A stretch of 28,731 nucleotides of DNA from B46-G9 sp964581175 (GCA_964581175.1 CAZONI010000046.1:1-28731); one strand, 5' to 3'; positions 13,043 through 21,361 are shown, numbered from the stretch's first letter. The notes: generated by a model not told the origin, from the sequence alone. Translations and numbers: made by a program.

Positions 13043-13983
13043 TTCTAATTGCGTCGCTTCATCTGATCGTGCCCTTCGTTTTGCTCACATGGACCCTGGG
13101 AAGGAATTACGCCAGTCTTGCCGCATTCATCGTTCAGGGGTTGGTTCTCGTGTCGTATACGGCATTTATCTTCCTTTTGGGTTCATGGGCATTCGCGAGT
13201 TTCTATGTGCGCTATGCGATTCTCATCGCAGCACCGGCGGCACTCGTTTGGTCTTTTATGCATGTCGGGAACCTCCCTTTCTTCACATCGCCTCAATTTC
13301 CCGGGTGGATTGGATACGGTGCCGGAGTAATGGTTACGAGCGTGCTCGTCTTTCTTGTTTTTGGAGCAATCCGGTCTCGCTTCTACGATGAGAGACCCGT
13401 CAATCTCGCGTTTCCCTTCAAGAAGGGCGTGTATGCGGTTTTTGAGGGCGGCAACGGGAGGGTCAGTTCTTTTATGAACTATCACTACAGTGCATCAATG
13501 CACAAAGGTGCCCGGACTAATCTCTCTATGAGATATGCGGTGGATATCACAAAGACCACCAGATGGAGAAATGACGCGGATGGTTTCTTGCCTACGCAGA
13601 ACGAGAAATACGCGGTCTTCCACCAGACCGTCTACAGCCCGTGTGATGGGCAGATCTCAGATGTGGAAGACAAATGGCCGAATGAAACCCCGTGGAGCGG
13701 CAAAGCCCCTTACAATGTGGGCAACCACATCGTGATCACAGATAAGGACTTCGGCGTTCTGATGGGACATTTGCAAAAGGGAAGCATGCTGGTAAAAGCT
13801 GGTGATATGGTCAAGGAAGGACAACCCATCGCGCAGGCAGGCAATTCCGGTTGGACGAGCCAGCCCCATCTTCATATACAAGTGATGCGGAAATCTACCG
13901 GTTCATTCTGGGGATGGGAGGGGATACCCATTTTTTTCGAGGGGAGAAACCCGATCAAGAACAGCCTTTTCTTTGAGCGCTGA
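13015..13983 (+). CDS. Membrane-anchored M23-type peptidase
   Basis: A 322-residue protein with four transmembrane helices in the first 120 residues, then an extracytoplasmic M23/LytM-like domain (about 135-315). M23 enzymes cut peptidoglycan peptide bridges with a Zn site H...D...H-x-H. Here D177 (RYAVDI), H252 (MGHLQKGS) and H285-x-H287 (SQPHLHIQV) are present, but the first ligand His, four residues before D177, is Arg173. Activity may therefore be altered, or the protein may be a regulatory homologue. The GNHIVITD and GDMVKEGQPIAQAGNSG motifs are typical of the family. AGGAGAACAGC lies before ATG 13015. The C-terminus runs to within 14 bp of the MaoC start. Confidence 0.8.
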   Translation: MRFSHLTAMILIASLHLIVPFVLLTWTLGRNYASLAAFIVQGLVLVSYTAFIFLLGSWAFASFYVRYAILIAAPAALVWSFMHVGNLPFFTSPQFPGWIGYGAGVMVTSVLVFLVFGAIRSRFYDERPVNLAFPFKKGVYAVFEGGNGRVSSFMNYHYSASMHKGARTNLSMRYAVDITKTTRWRNDADGFLPTQNEKYAVFHQTVYSPCDGQISDVEDKWPNETPWSGKAPYNVGNHIVITDKDFGVLMGHLQKGSMLVKAGDMVKEGQPIAQAGNSGWTSQPHLHIQVMRKSTGSFWGWEGIPIFFEGRNPIKNSLFFER

Positions 13984-13996
13984 TAAGAAAGGAATC

Positions 13997-14416
13997 ATGC
14001 ACGCACATATAGGAGAGAGCTTCGAGCACACAGAGACCATGGATGAAGAGACGATCTCCGCATTTGCGCACTTGATCGGCGATCTCAACCCCCTGCATCA
14101 CGACAGGGTGGCTGCCGCAGCATCGCGCTTCGGAGGGATCATCGCGAGCGGGCCGCACTGTGCATCAATTCTTTTGGCGCAGGCGGCAAATTACTTCTCC
14201 CGGAGCACATCGATGGTTGGACTGGAGTTCTCCTTGAAATTCCATGGCCCCGCGAGACCGGGAGATGTTCTGCGGTTTCGCTGGGAGGTCGTCGACGTGG
14301 TGTGGAACGAGAAGCTTAGAGGGGATATTGTTTCGCTTGCGGGATCTGTCAGTAATTCGGCGGGGACGGAAATCCTGACGTCCCAGGGGAAAGTTCTCAT
14401 TTCCGGGAATCTGTAA
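13997..14416 (+). CDS. MaoC-like hydratase (hot-dog fold)
   Basis: A 139-residue MaoC/(R)-specific enoyl-CoA hydratase-like protein. The catalytic loop GDLNPLHHD places Asp29 and His34 as the dyad, followed by FGGIIASGPHCASIL (family F-x-x-x-I-x-H-G-hh). In this family the enzyme adds water to trans-2-enoyl-CoA or related thioesters in the cytoplasm. ATG 13997 follows AAAGGA (13989-13994); ATG 13973, inside the peptidase gene, is less likely. The 14-bp spacing to the peptidase gene suggests co-transcription, though the functions are unrelated. Confidence 0.82.
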   Translation: MHAHIGESFEHTETMDEETISAFAHLIGDLNPLHHDRVAAAASRFGGIIASGPHCASILLAQAANYFSRSTSMVGLEFSLKFHGPARPGDVLRFRWEVVDVVWNEKLRGDIVSLAGSVSNSAGTEILTSQGKVLISGNL

Positions 14417-14483
14417 CGGGGTGGGGGCAAGAATCCTGGCGGGCTGTGGCCGCAGCGTTAAATGCCGATAAAGGATTGCAGAG

Positions 14484-14798
14484 ATGGGATCGTTACTCAA
14501 AGGCATACCGGATGAATTCCCTGAAGAAATCTTCGATACAATATGTTCAACGGACAATGTGAAGATAGAGCGGATCGTTTCGCGGGGGCACGCTTCACCC
14601 GAAGGGTTTTGGTATGATCAGGAAAAAGCCGAGTTTGTGTTGGTTGTGAAAGGAAGTGCGGGCCTGAAGCTTGAGAACGAAGATGATATTGTGGTGCTGA
14701 AGCCGGGCGATTATTTCAACATTGGTGCTCATGTAAAACATCGCGTTGAGTGGACCGATTCTACATGCGAAACGATTTGGCTTGCCGTGTATTATTGA
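14484..14798 (+). CDS. Small cupin-domain protein, 104 aa
   Basis: A single cupin barrel. The N-terminal lead MGSLLKGIPDEFPEEIFDTI is typical of a small cupin group whose members begin N-L-L-x-x-I-P-x-x-x-P-E-E. The first motif is shortened (SRGHASPEGFWYDQEKAEFV LVVKGSAG), the second is LKPGDYFNIGAHVKHRVEW. Histidines for one metal are present. The substrate is unknown. The start is preceded by AAAGGATTGCAGAG, a weak site. It lies 67 bp after the MaoC gene. Confidence 0.78.
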   Translation: MGSLLKGIPDEFPEEIFDTICSTDNVKIERIVSRGHASPEGFWYDQEKAEFVLVVKGSAGLKLENEDDIVVLKPGDYFNIGAHVKHRVEWTDSTCETIWLAVYY

Positions 14799-14818
14799 GC
14801 CGGAAGGAATGGGATTAA

Positions 14819-14851
14819 ATATCACGGGGAACCTGCCGGGCAAACCGGCAT
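14819..14851 (+). repeat. Small hairpin repeat, copy 4
   Basis: AATATCACGGGGAACCTGCC followed by GGGCAAACCGGCA. Arms TGCCGG and CCGGCA pair perfectly over six bases around a short loop. It starts 20 bp after the cupin stop and ends 30 bp before the next start. Confidence 0.55.
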
Positions 14852-14881
14852 CGGGCATATGGCACAGGAAGGAATCGACAG

Positions 14882-15613
14882 GTGAAGATACGGCGACTCA
14901 AACTCAGCGTGACGAATTGCTTTCTGGTTGAAGCCGATGATCAACGTGTCTTGGTAGATACGGGATATGAATATGAGTGGGAGTTGTTCTGCAAAAAGCT
15001 TGATGAGATAAATACAGGCTTGTCGGAGATCAGTCATCTGATTCTAACCCATCATCATAATGATCATTCGGGAATGCTGAATAAAATAGTGAGCAGCAAT
15101 AAGGACATACATTGCGTCATGTCACGCCACGCGGCCGACCTTCTGCGCAGAGGCAAGCATTACCACTTGCCCGGCAGCGGCTATGTGAACCGTCGCGTAA
15201 ACCTGCTGCTCTCATTGAAAGGAAGGTTTGACAAAAAGTGGACGCATACCTTTCCTGCCTATCAAGTGCGCGAGCAGGATATTCTTGTTGAAGGGGAGAC
15301 GCCCCTGAACGACATCGGCATCGCCATGGACGGGAAGATCATAGAGACGCCGGGACACAGCATTGACTCCATCTCCCTGGTATTTGATGACGGGCAGTGT
15401 ATAGTAGGCGATGCCGCAGCCAGCTTCCTCCAATGGGCAGGGACGCGGTACTGCATCATTTCAATTGATAATCTGCATGATTACTATGCGAGTTGGGAGA
15501 AGCTGATTGCCGAGAATGGGCAGGTTATCTACCCGGCACATGGAAAAGAGTTCCGCATTGAGGCGCTTAAGCGAAACCTGGACAGACACACCCGGCTCGT
15601 GCCGTTTGCATGA
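14882..15613 (+). CDS. Metallo-beta-lactamase-fold hydrolase
   Basis: A 243-residue protein with the full Zn ligand set: THHHNDH (H57, H59, D61, H62), H159 in TPGHS, D177 in VGDAA, and H220 in YPAHG. This is a glyoxalase-II/RNase-Z-superfamily hydrolase acting probably on a small thioester or ester in the cytoplasm; the substrate cannot be told. The N-terminus is typical (NCFLVEADDQRVLVDTG). The start codon is GTG 14882, backed by AGGAAGG at 14866-14872; there is no better ATG. The 3' flank (15614-15877) holds only a loose GCGGG...CCCGC inverted repeat near 15645. Confidence 0.88.
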   Translation: MKIRRLKLSVTNCFLVEADDQRVLVDTGYEYEWELFCKKLDEINTGLSEISHLILTHHHNDHSGMLNKIVSSNKDIHCVMSRHAADLLRRGKHYHLPGSGYVNRRVNLLLSLKGRFDKKWTHTFPAYQVREQDILVEGETPLNDIGIAMDGKIIETPGHSIDSISLVFDDGQCIVGDAAASFLQWAGTRYCIISIDNLHDYYASWEKLIAENGQVIYPAHGKEFRIEALKRNLDRHTRLVPFA

Positions 15614-15877
15614 TCATTCATGATGCTCAACCAGGCGGTTCAGCGGGCTTCCAAAAAAAACTCACTCCCGCTGATACTCCTATTGGTCAATGCTGCTCCG
15701 GCGCGTCATAATGGATAGACAGTTCTCGTGAGTCCATAGGAGAGGGAATCGAACAGTATTCCCGGGCGGTTCCTTCCAACGTTCGAGGTAAATCTGGCCG
15801 GCCATATGGGGAATAAATGACCCGATTAGCCTGGTACATGTAGTAAATATGGCAACCCCAACAAAAGGAGGCGAACC

Positions 15878-16066
15878 ATGTTAACTGTATCAAAATGGCT
15901 TTTGATAGCAGCAGGTGCGTTGCTGGTTGTGGACTCGATAATGATAGTTGCCGGCATACCCAACCCGCTTTTCGGGTGGCCCTTGCCCTGTCCAGTGACT
16001 TTACTCCTCCTTGGTGCAGGTATTCTCCTTTTTGGAATTGGCAGCAAGAGTTTCAAAAAGGCCTAG
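15878..16066 (+). CDS. Small membrane protein, 62 aa
   Basis: Two transmembrane helices (about 5-26 and 40-57) joined by the Pro-rich loop AGIPNPLFGWPLPCPVT. The short basic tail SKSFKKA is cytoplasmic by the positive-inside rule. Strong ribosome binding site AAAGGAGG (15865-15872) before ATG 15878, so it is probably translated. No named family is recognised. The stretch to the next gene (16067-16347) shows no supported gene. Confidence 0.65.
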   Translation: MLTVSKWLLIAAGALLVVDSIMIVAGIPNPLFGWPLPCPVTLLLLGAGILLFGIGSKSFKKA

Positions 16067-16347
16067 AGTTTCGGAAGTGGGGGCACATCACACAGGCCGA
16101 CCAGGTGTTCCGGCAGATACTTTGACCTTTACCATTCCCATGGCCCGGTTTGTTCAGATGGTTCAGAATATGGAAGAGAGTTTTCTTGTGACAAAGACCT
16201 GGGATACGGTGAAAGAGAGAATCTGGATCTGATTTGAGGACCTGCCGCCGCGAGTGCCTGGCAATCCATGAAATCCCAGGCTGCGAAGGAAGGAAATAAT
16301 GGGACATCTGTTTTGCCTCTGAAGGTTGCGCTTAAGAGAGAGACGAT

Positions 16348-16863
16348 ATGCAGGAGAAGATGAGTAGATGGGGGGTTGGACCGGTGTTTGCTTTCTTGTC
16401 TGTTATCTATGGAATACTGGTGTTGGCAATCAGCCGCTATTTTCATCCTGTTTTTCAGATTCCTTTCATACCGTATCGGTTATTGGGGATCACAGGAGTT
16501 GTGCTGATACTTATCGGGGTGCCTTTCTTCATCATTTCCGTAAAAACCGTAACCAGGGCATATAATGCCGATGCGCTTGTGACCCAGGGTATTTTCAGAT
16601 GTTGCCGCCATCCTCTGTATAGCTCATGGGCGGTCTTTATTGTACCGGGAATGGTCCTTTTGGTGAACAGCTGGATAGGGCTGACCGCACCACTCTTCAT
16701 GTACTTCTTATTGCGGAGGCTGGTAATAAGAGAGGAAACATACCTGGAAGAGGTTTTCGGGTCCGAATATGCTGAGTATAAAAAGAAGGTTCCCTGCATT
16801 CTGCCGTTCGGCTTCCTAAGACAATCGGACAGAAAGGCTGATTCAGCCGGCAAAGACGGCTGA
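16348..16863 (+). CDS. Isoprenylcysteine carboxyl methyltransferase-family membrane protein
   Basis: A 171-residue protein with four to five hydrophobic helices and the C-terminal ICMT/PEMT signature: VTQGIFRCCRHPLYSSW (family G-h-F-x-x-x-R-H-P-x-Y-x-x), then EETYLEEVFGSEYAEYKKKV (E-E-x-x-L-x-x-x-F-G-x-E-Y-x-x-Y). This region binds S-adenosylmethionine. Bacterial members methylate unknown small or lipid substrates in the inner membrane. ATG 16348 or 16360 may be used; AGAGAG lies upstream. A second, distant homologue is at 19909. Confidence 0.82.
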   Translation: MQEKMSRWGVGPVFAFLSVIYGILVLAISRYFHPVFQIPFIPYRLLGITGVVLILIGVPFFIISVKTVTRAYNADALVTQGIFRCCRHPLYSSWAVFIVPGMVLLVNSWIGLTAPLFMYFLLRRLVIREETYLEEVFGSEYAEYKKKVPCILPFGFLRQSDRKADSAGKDG

Positions 16864-17014
16864 ACCTGGTGTTGGCTGAACTACCGGGATGAGAACAGTG
16901 AAGGAAGCCTTGAGAAATCAGATTATTGATGCAGTTGCGAGGTATCAGGATGATATTTCCAATTCACCTGGAAGCTCAATTTAGCATTACACCTTTCAGG
17001 ATTGAGGAGGTGAC

Positions 17015-17566
17015 ATGAGACCAGCATTAATTATCGTAGATATGCAAAACGACTATTTTTCTGGTGGAAAGATGGAGCTTGCCGGCATAGAGGAAGCCGC
17101 TAAGAATGCCCGACATGCCCTTGAGCTGTTTCGTGCCAGGAATTTACCGATCTTTCACATCCAGCATGTATCAGACAGGGCTGGTGCAACTTTTTTCTTG
17201 CCGAATACTGATGGGGTCGAGATACAGGAAAATATGGCCCCCAAGAAGGGCGAGCATCTCATTCAAAAACACTTCCCAAATTCCTTCAGAGATACTTCTT
17301 TGAATGAACAACTCAAAAATCTTGATATAGAGGAAGTTGTGATTTGCGGCGCTATGACTCACATGTGCATCGACACGACAGTAAGAGCCGCTTCTGACTT
17401 GGGATTTCGCTGTCTTGTGATATCGGATGCCTGTGCAACGAAAAATTTGGAATTTGGAGGGGCTGCCATCGAAGCGCGGCAGGTGCATGCGGCGTTCATG
17501 GCTGCGCTTTCCAATGCCTTTGCCCAGGTTATAGAGGCAAATATGCTCGAAAGCCTCCTGGTATGA
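17015..17566 (+). CDS. Isochorismatase-family cysteine hydrolase
   Basis: A 183-residue cytoplasmic hydrolase with the catalytic triad D9 (IIVDMQNDY), K85 (IQKHFPNSF) and C118 (GAMTHMCIDTTVRAA), with the non-proline cis-peptide Ala-Met before the nucleophile region. The family cleaves amides, carbamoyl compounds or isochorismate; the sequence does not tell the substrate. ATG 17015 has a near-consensus TGAGGAGGTGA (17003-17013) directly before it. Single gene, 3' end facing the minus-strand DUF362 gene with a large palindrome in between. Confidence 0.88.
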   Translation: MRPALIIVDMQNDYFSGGKMELAGIEEAAKNARHALELFRARNLPIFHIQHVSDRAGATFFLPNTDGVEIQENMAPKKGEHLIQKHFPNSFRDTSLNEQLKNLDIEEVVICGAMTHMCIDTTVRAASDLGFRCLVISDACATKNLEFGGAAIEARQVHAAFMAALSNAFAQVIEANMLESLLV

Positions 17567-17832
17567 CCATGTCTTTCAGCAGAGCGCAAAGTCCTGAGTG
17601 AGATGCTGCCCGAGGGTGACTCCACCAACGGGCTGGCTGATAGACCGAAAAGCAGGCAAGAGCATTGATGAACAAAACAATTCCACACCTTAAGCGCTGG
17701 AAGACGACATAGCCGAACCCGGCGCTGAACCCAGACGAGTGAGTCTCCTCCCGCAGAGAGGGGGGCATCAGATGCTTCTCGCAGGATGCTCAGGGAGGGA
17801 GCCTTTTCTGGAGTGACTGGTGAGAGGGCGCC

Positions 17833-17929
17833 GTCTTTTCGTGACTTATCAGTGGGGGAACCCGCAGCTCGACGAAGTCGAGAATGCGGAGGGGGCAGCT
17901 ATCCCACGCTGATAAGTCACTGAAAAGAC
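17833..17929. repeat. 97-bp palindromic element (MITE-like or bidirectional hairpin)
   Basis: Outer arms at 17833-17852 and 17909-17929 are perfect inverted repeats of 20 bp with one extra T. Inside, CCGCA (17862-17866) pairs with TGCGG (17885-17889), and CTCGAC (17868-17873) with GTCGAG (17877-17882) around a GAA loop. It lies between two convergent genes. I see no transposase. The surrounding 17567-17985 holds no gene. Confidence 0.7.
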
Positions 17930-17985
17930 CAGCTCGGAGCCTCGGAACGGAAGAAATGGCTCCATCCCTGAGCAGCGCGGCCCCG

Positions 17986-19053
17986 TCAGACCTTTACGAG
18001 TTCGTAGTCGAGGTTTCCCAGCCCGATCTTCTGCGCGTATTCCAGTTGCAGGAGATGGTGCTGCTTGGGGTGAACCTCTTTGAAAATCTCTTTCCCGCAG
18101 GAGGCGTTCACGAGGTCGAGGCTCGCCTTATCGACGGCCACCGGGTCGGTCGAAGCGAAAATCCCCACATCAGGGGCAATCCGCCGGGTCCCAAAACGCC
18201 AGCAATCACATTCCTTGTTTATCCGCAACGCAAAATTCAGGAAACCGGCCTTGCCTTTCTTGTCCTTCAGAATCGCATAGGTATACTCAACCATCTTCTT
18301 CTGGACCTCATCTCCTGCCCCGAAATCGATAAAAATCGCCATGTTTGGACAGGCCGCCACGCAGCTTGCGCACCCGATGCACTTCTCCTTGATCAGTACC
18401 GCTCTGTCGTCCGCTATATAGATGGCATTTACGGGGCAGACTTTTTCGCACTCACCGCAGCCAACGCACTTGTCTTCATAGAAATTAGGGGCCGCATCAC
18501 AGTGCTGGGCCAGCTTGCCTTCCCTCGTTGCGCACCCCATGCCGATGTTTTTCAGAGTCCCGCCAAAACCCGTCAGGCCATGGCCCTTAAAATGCGTCAC
18601 GGCAATGAAGGCATCGGCATCCACGAAACAGCGGCCCACCTTGGCCGTTTTGATGAACTGCTGATCGATCTGAACTTCCGTGACATCTTCCTTTTTGTTC
18701 TCGTCAGGGATGAAGATGTCTGCGCCCACAGCCTCTCTTGTGAAGCCGTGCGCCGTGGCGACTCCCAGATGATCCTTGGAATTGAGCCGTTTGCCGCGAT
18801 AAAGCGTGTTGGCGTCCGACAAAAAGGGGACGGCGCCTTCCTCGGCTATCTCATCACAAATGAGCCGCAGGTGAGCGGGCCTGACAAAAGCGTCGGTGCC
18901 CTCCTCTCCGAAGTGTAACTTCACGCCCACTTTCTTGACCTCTTCGGCAAAAACCAGCACCCTGCTTTCATCCAGGAGCAACCTCAACTTGCCGTTGACG
19001 GCACTGATGTCCTCTGCATCCTCAACCGGTACGAAATACACTTTACTCTTCAT
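17986..19053 (-). CDS. DUF362 protein with two [4Fe-4S] ferredoxin motifs
   Basis: A 355-residue protein. The DUF362 part has THFKGHGLTGFGGTLKNIGM near 153-172 and the C-terminal DPVAVDKASLDLVN. A bacterial ferredoxin insertion carries two clusters: C196, C199, C202, C206-P (CVGCGECEKVCP) and C225, C228, C231, C235-P (CIGCASCVAACP). It probably passes electrons in the cytoplasm of an anaerobe; the partner is unknown. I took ATG 19053 rather than 19098 because the minus strand has GAGGTG six bases before it, and the family begins there (KVYFVPV). The + strand frame over the same region is its shadow. Confidence 0.88.
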   Translation of the reverse strand: MKSKVYFVPVEDAEDISAVNGKLRLLLDESRVLVFAEEVKKVGVKLHFGEEGTDAFVRPAHLRLICDEIAEEGAVPFLSDANTLYRGKRLNSKDHLGVATAHGFTREAVGADIFIPDENKKEDVTEVQIDQQFIKTAKVGRCFVDADAFIAVTHFKGHGLTGFGGTLKNIGMGCATREGKLAQHCDAAPNFYEDKCVGCGECEKVCPVNAIYIADDRAVLIKEKCIGCASCVAACPNMAIFIDFGAGDEVQKKMVEYTYAILKDKKGKAGFLNFALRINKECDCWRFGTRRIAPDVGIFASTDPVAVDKASLDLVNASCGKEIFKEVHPKQHHLLQLEYAQKIGLGNLDYELVKV

Positions 19054-19158
19054 TTGATCCACCTCACAGTAGCCAGGAATGGCGTATTCATAGAACAACT
19101 TGAAAAGTAAGTCTAGAATACCTTGGCTTCCTTTTCAATCAGAAATCCCTTTAATAAC

Positions 19159-19197
19159 TTGACACCTCTGATATTTAAACGTACGATATGGCGTACG
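19159..19197 (+). promoter_or_regulatory. Promoter and operator of the YefM/YoeB module
   Basis: TTGACA (19159-19164), then TACGAT (19182-19187) after 17 bp. Two CGTACG palindromes (19180-19185 and 19192-19197), 12 bp centre to centre, overlap the -10 region and would suit two-site binding by a YefM-YoeB complex. Confidence 0.55.
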
Positions 19198-19219
19198 CTT
19201 GAGTACGGAGGTAAAAAAA

Positions 19220-19462
19220 ATGTCTACCCTTACAGCAACCGAGGCGAGAAAACGACTCTATACCCTTGTGGATGATGTGGCGGAGTCCCATGATCCAATC
19301 CAAATTGTTGGGAAGCGAAACTCGGCTGTCCTCGTGTCTGAAGAAGATTGGAGAGCTATCCAAGAAACATTGCACCTGTCATCGATCCCACAAATGAGGG
19401 AATCCATTCGTGAGGGTTTGAAGACTCCAGTTGAAGAGTGTGAAGAGGAGCTTGACTGGTGA
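19220..19462 (+). CDS. yefM: YefM-type antitoxin
   Basis: An 80-residue Phd/YefM-family antitoxin: TLTATEARKRLYTLVDDVAE, then DPIQIVGKRNSAVLVSEEDW and RAIQETLHLSSIPQMRESI, followed by an acidic, toxin-binding tail. It binds DNA through its N-terminus and, with its toxin, represses the module's promoter; the CGTACG pair at 19180-19197 is the probable operator. ATG 19220 follows GGAGG (19207-19211). The TGA stop overlaps the toxin GTG by four bases (GTGA), so translation is coupled. Confidence 0.9.
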   Translation: MSTLTATEARKRLYTLVDDVAESHDPIQIVGKRNSAVLVSEEDWRAIQETLHLSSIPQMRESIREGLKTPVEECEEELDW

Positions 19463-19722
19463 ATTGGCGTCTGGTTTATACGAAACAAGCCAAAAAAGAT
19501 GCAAAAAAACTCTCTCGTTCTGGTTTGAAGCCACAAACTGAACGCCTCTTAGCCATTCTTAAAGAGGACCCCTATCGCACACCGCCACCATATGAGAGAT
19601 TGGTTGGTGATCTATCCGGTGCATGTTCCAGAAGAATTAATATCCAGCATAGAATGGCCTACCAAATCCTCGATGATATCAAAACAGTTAAGGCTATTCG
19701 TATGTGGACCCATTATGAATAA
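19459..19722 (+). CDS. yoeB: YoeB-type ribosome-dependent mRNA interferase toxin
   Basis: An 87-residue Txe/YoeB-family toxin. E46 (YERL), R65 (QHRMAY), H85 and Y86 (THYE) correspond to the active residues E46, R65, H83 and Y84 of E. coli YoeB. The SRRINIQHRM stretch is the family core. It cleaves mRNA at the ribosomal A site when free of YefM. The start codon is GTG 19459, inside the antitoxin stop. The sequence is complete, so this module is likely functional, in contrast to the broken one at 10304. Confidence 0.9.
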   Translation: MNWRLVYTKQAKKDAKKLSRSGLKPQTERLLAILKEDPYRTPPPYERLVGDLSGACSRRINIQHRMAYQILDDIKTVKAIRMWTHYE

Positions 19723-19908
19723 TAACCTGTTTCGTCGAACATCAGCTTGGAGAAGGATGCTCATTCCGCTGCGCTCCATTCGCGCCTTTCAAGCTGGGTG
19801 TTCGCCATCAAGGAGACGCATGCTTCGAAATGCAAAAATCCGTTTTCGCGCGGTCATCGGTCCGAGTCTGACAACAGCAATTCGTTGAATCCAGTGGAAA
19901 AAGAAGAT

Positions 19909-20394
19909 ATGAAGAGCCGTAATGCCCTAAATGCGTTCTTGCTGTCCAATCCCTTCTATCGGGGTACGGTTGAGAAGATTATTCTGGTTGCAACAGGAAT
20001 ATGCGGATTGGTTTTTTCCTGGAAAACATTCCCCATTTTCCCGTTGTCACATATGCTGGGCGCTATTCTGATCCTCCTGGCTTATGTGTCTCACCTGTGG
20101 GCGCATAAGAAGCATAGACAGGCACATGAAAAATCGCAGCAAATAAAGGCCATCGTGACCACCGGCGTCTTTTCGAAAATTCGTCATCCCTTATATCTCA
20201 GTCTCGTTTCCACGAATATAGGAATTGCTCTTGCCTTCGGGGTTATGACGACTACTGCCTTAGCCTTGCTGTCGATTATTCATTGGATCTTAACCGCACT
20301 AAAAGAAGAAGAGGCATTAATGAATCGATTCCCGATCGAGTATGCAGAATATAAGCAACGGGTTCGATGGCGCATGATTCCATGGATATTCTGA
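19909..20394 (+). CDS. Isoprenylcysteine methyltransferase-like membrane protein
   Basis: A 161-residue protein with several hydrophobic helices and the ICMT/PEMT C-terminal pattern: TTGVFSKIRHPLYLSLVSTN, then EEEALMNRFPIEYAEYKQRV. It is a distant homologue of 16348-16863, with the same R-H-P-L-Y core. The long frame begins at 19747, but the first 54 residues are basic, low in hydrophobicity and run through intergenic sequence, so ATG 19909 is preferred (weak AAAGAAG in front). Probably uses S-adenosylmethionine; the substrate is unknown. Confidence 0.72.
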   Translation: MKSRNALNAFLLSNPFYRGTVEKIILVATGICGLVFSWKTFPIFPLSHMLGAILILLAYVSHLWAHKKHRQAHEKSQQIKAIVTTGVFSKIRHPLYLSLVSTNIGIALAFGVMTTTALALLSIIHWILTALKEEEALMNRFPIEYAEYKQRVRWRMIPWIF

Positions 20395-20484
20395 CGGGAT
20401 AGGAACAGAAGCCTGTTGCAGCGTTATATTTTCAAAGCCTGTTTTCACAAAAACCCTACAATCCTTTTACGAAGGCAATCTGAA

Positions 20485-21318
20485 ATGTCCAATGTTGACC
20501 TGTCTGTTATCGGCACAAAAACAGAACCGATTGTGTTTGAATACACCTGGAAAGACGTAGTGCTGTACAATATCGGCGTCGGCGCCGGTGAAAAAAATCT
20601 GGCCTTCGTGTATGAGAATGCTCCCGGCGGGCTTAAAGTTTTGCCCAGTTTTTGTGTTGTGCCGGCCATGAAGGCCTTCCCGTATCTCGGTGATAATATT
20701 GAATGGTCGCTGATGCTCCACGGCGAACAGATTATCCGGCTTTCACAACCGCTTGCACCGCAGGGCAGGATAATTCAGGTAGGCGAAGTCCTGAATATCT
20801 ATGACAAAGGCAAGGGCGCCGTCTTTCGGATTCGGATCAAAGGCCAAACGGAGGACGAAAAAAATCTCTACGAGGCGGAATGGTCCATCTTTTATCTGCA
20901 CGCCGGCGGTTTTGGCGGAGATCCCGGACCCAGGGCGGAGAGGATTCCTCCGCCCGAGGGAAGAGAACCGGATTTCAGCATAACCGAGAAGGTCGCTGAA
21001 AACCAGGCTGTCATCTATCGCCTGAGCGGGGACTACAATCCGCTCCATCTCGACCCGGAAGCAGCCAGGCGGGGCGGCTTTGACCGTCCTATTTTACATG
21101 GCCTCTGCACATATGGGTTTGCAACCCGCGCGATCGTCAACGAACTGCTTGATGGTGATGTCACCCGGCTGAAAGAATTCAGCGCCCGCTTTACAGGTGT
21201 CGTTTATCCGGGTGATACGTTGACAACGGAAGGATGGAAATCGGGTGAAGGGTATGTTATTCAGGCCAGAACCTGCAGATCCGTCGTATTGAGCAATGCC
21301 CGGGTGCTCATAGAATGA
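20485..21318 (+). CDS. Two-domain MaoC-type enoyl-CoA hydratase (hydratase 2)
   Basis: A 277-residue protein with an N-terminal MaoC_dehydrat_N hot-dog half (about 10-145) and a catalytic C-terminal half holding SGDYNPLHLD (D183, H188) and FDRPILHGLCTYGFATRAIV. This is the layout of eukaryotic MFE-2 hydratase 2 and its bacterial relatives, which hydrate trans-2-enoyl-CoA to (3R)-hydroxyacyl-CoA in fatty or branched-chain acid breakdown. ATG 20485 (MSNVDLSVIG) fits the family N-terminus, whereas the upstream ATG 20416 adds a non-family tail. The cupin gene follows after 43 bp. Confidence 0.82.
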   Translation: MSNVDLSVIGTKTEPIVFEYTWKDVVLYNIGVGAGEKNLAFVYENAPGGLKVLPSFCVVPAMKAFPYLGDNIEWSLMLHGEQIIRLSQPLAPQGRIIQVGEVLNIYDKGKGAVFRIRIKGQTEDEKNLYEAEWSIFYLHAGGFGGDPGPRAERIPPPEGREPDFSITEKVAENQAVIYRLSGDYNPLHLDPEAARRGGFDRPILHGLCTYGFATRAIVNELLDGDVTRLKEFSARFTGVVYPGDTLTTEGWKSGEGYVIQARTCRSVVLSNARVLIE

Positions 21319-21361
21319 GTAATTTGGATCGTTATCTGCTTACCTATATTGGGGATAGATG

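Noticed and set aside
16138..16230. 30-codon frame in the gap before the methyltransferase gene
   Set aside because: No ribosome binding site; possibly a remnant, but nothing in it can be recognised.
16838..16880. AAAGACGGCTGAACC similar to the core of the long repeat family
   Set aside because: The match is only about 15 bp and lies at the 3' end of a coding region; the rest of the repeat is absent.
16889..16984. 31-codon frame between the methyltransferase and the isochorismatase genes
   Set aside because: No ribosome binding site and no family; too short to support.
17884..18918. 344-codon open frame on the + strand
   Set aside because: It is the exact shadow of the DUF362/4Fe-4S gene on the minus strand, whose cysteine motifs and family match are unmistakable.
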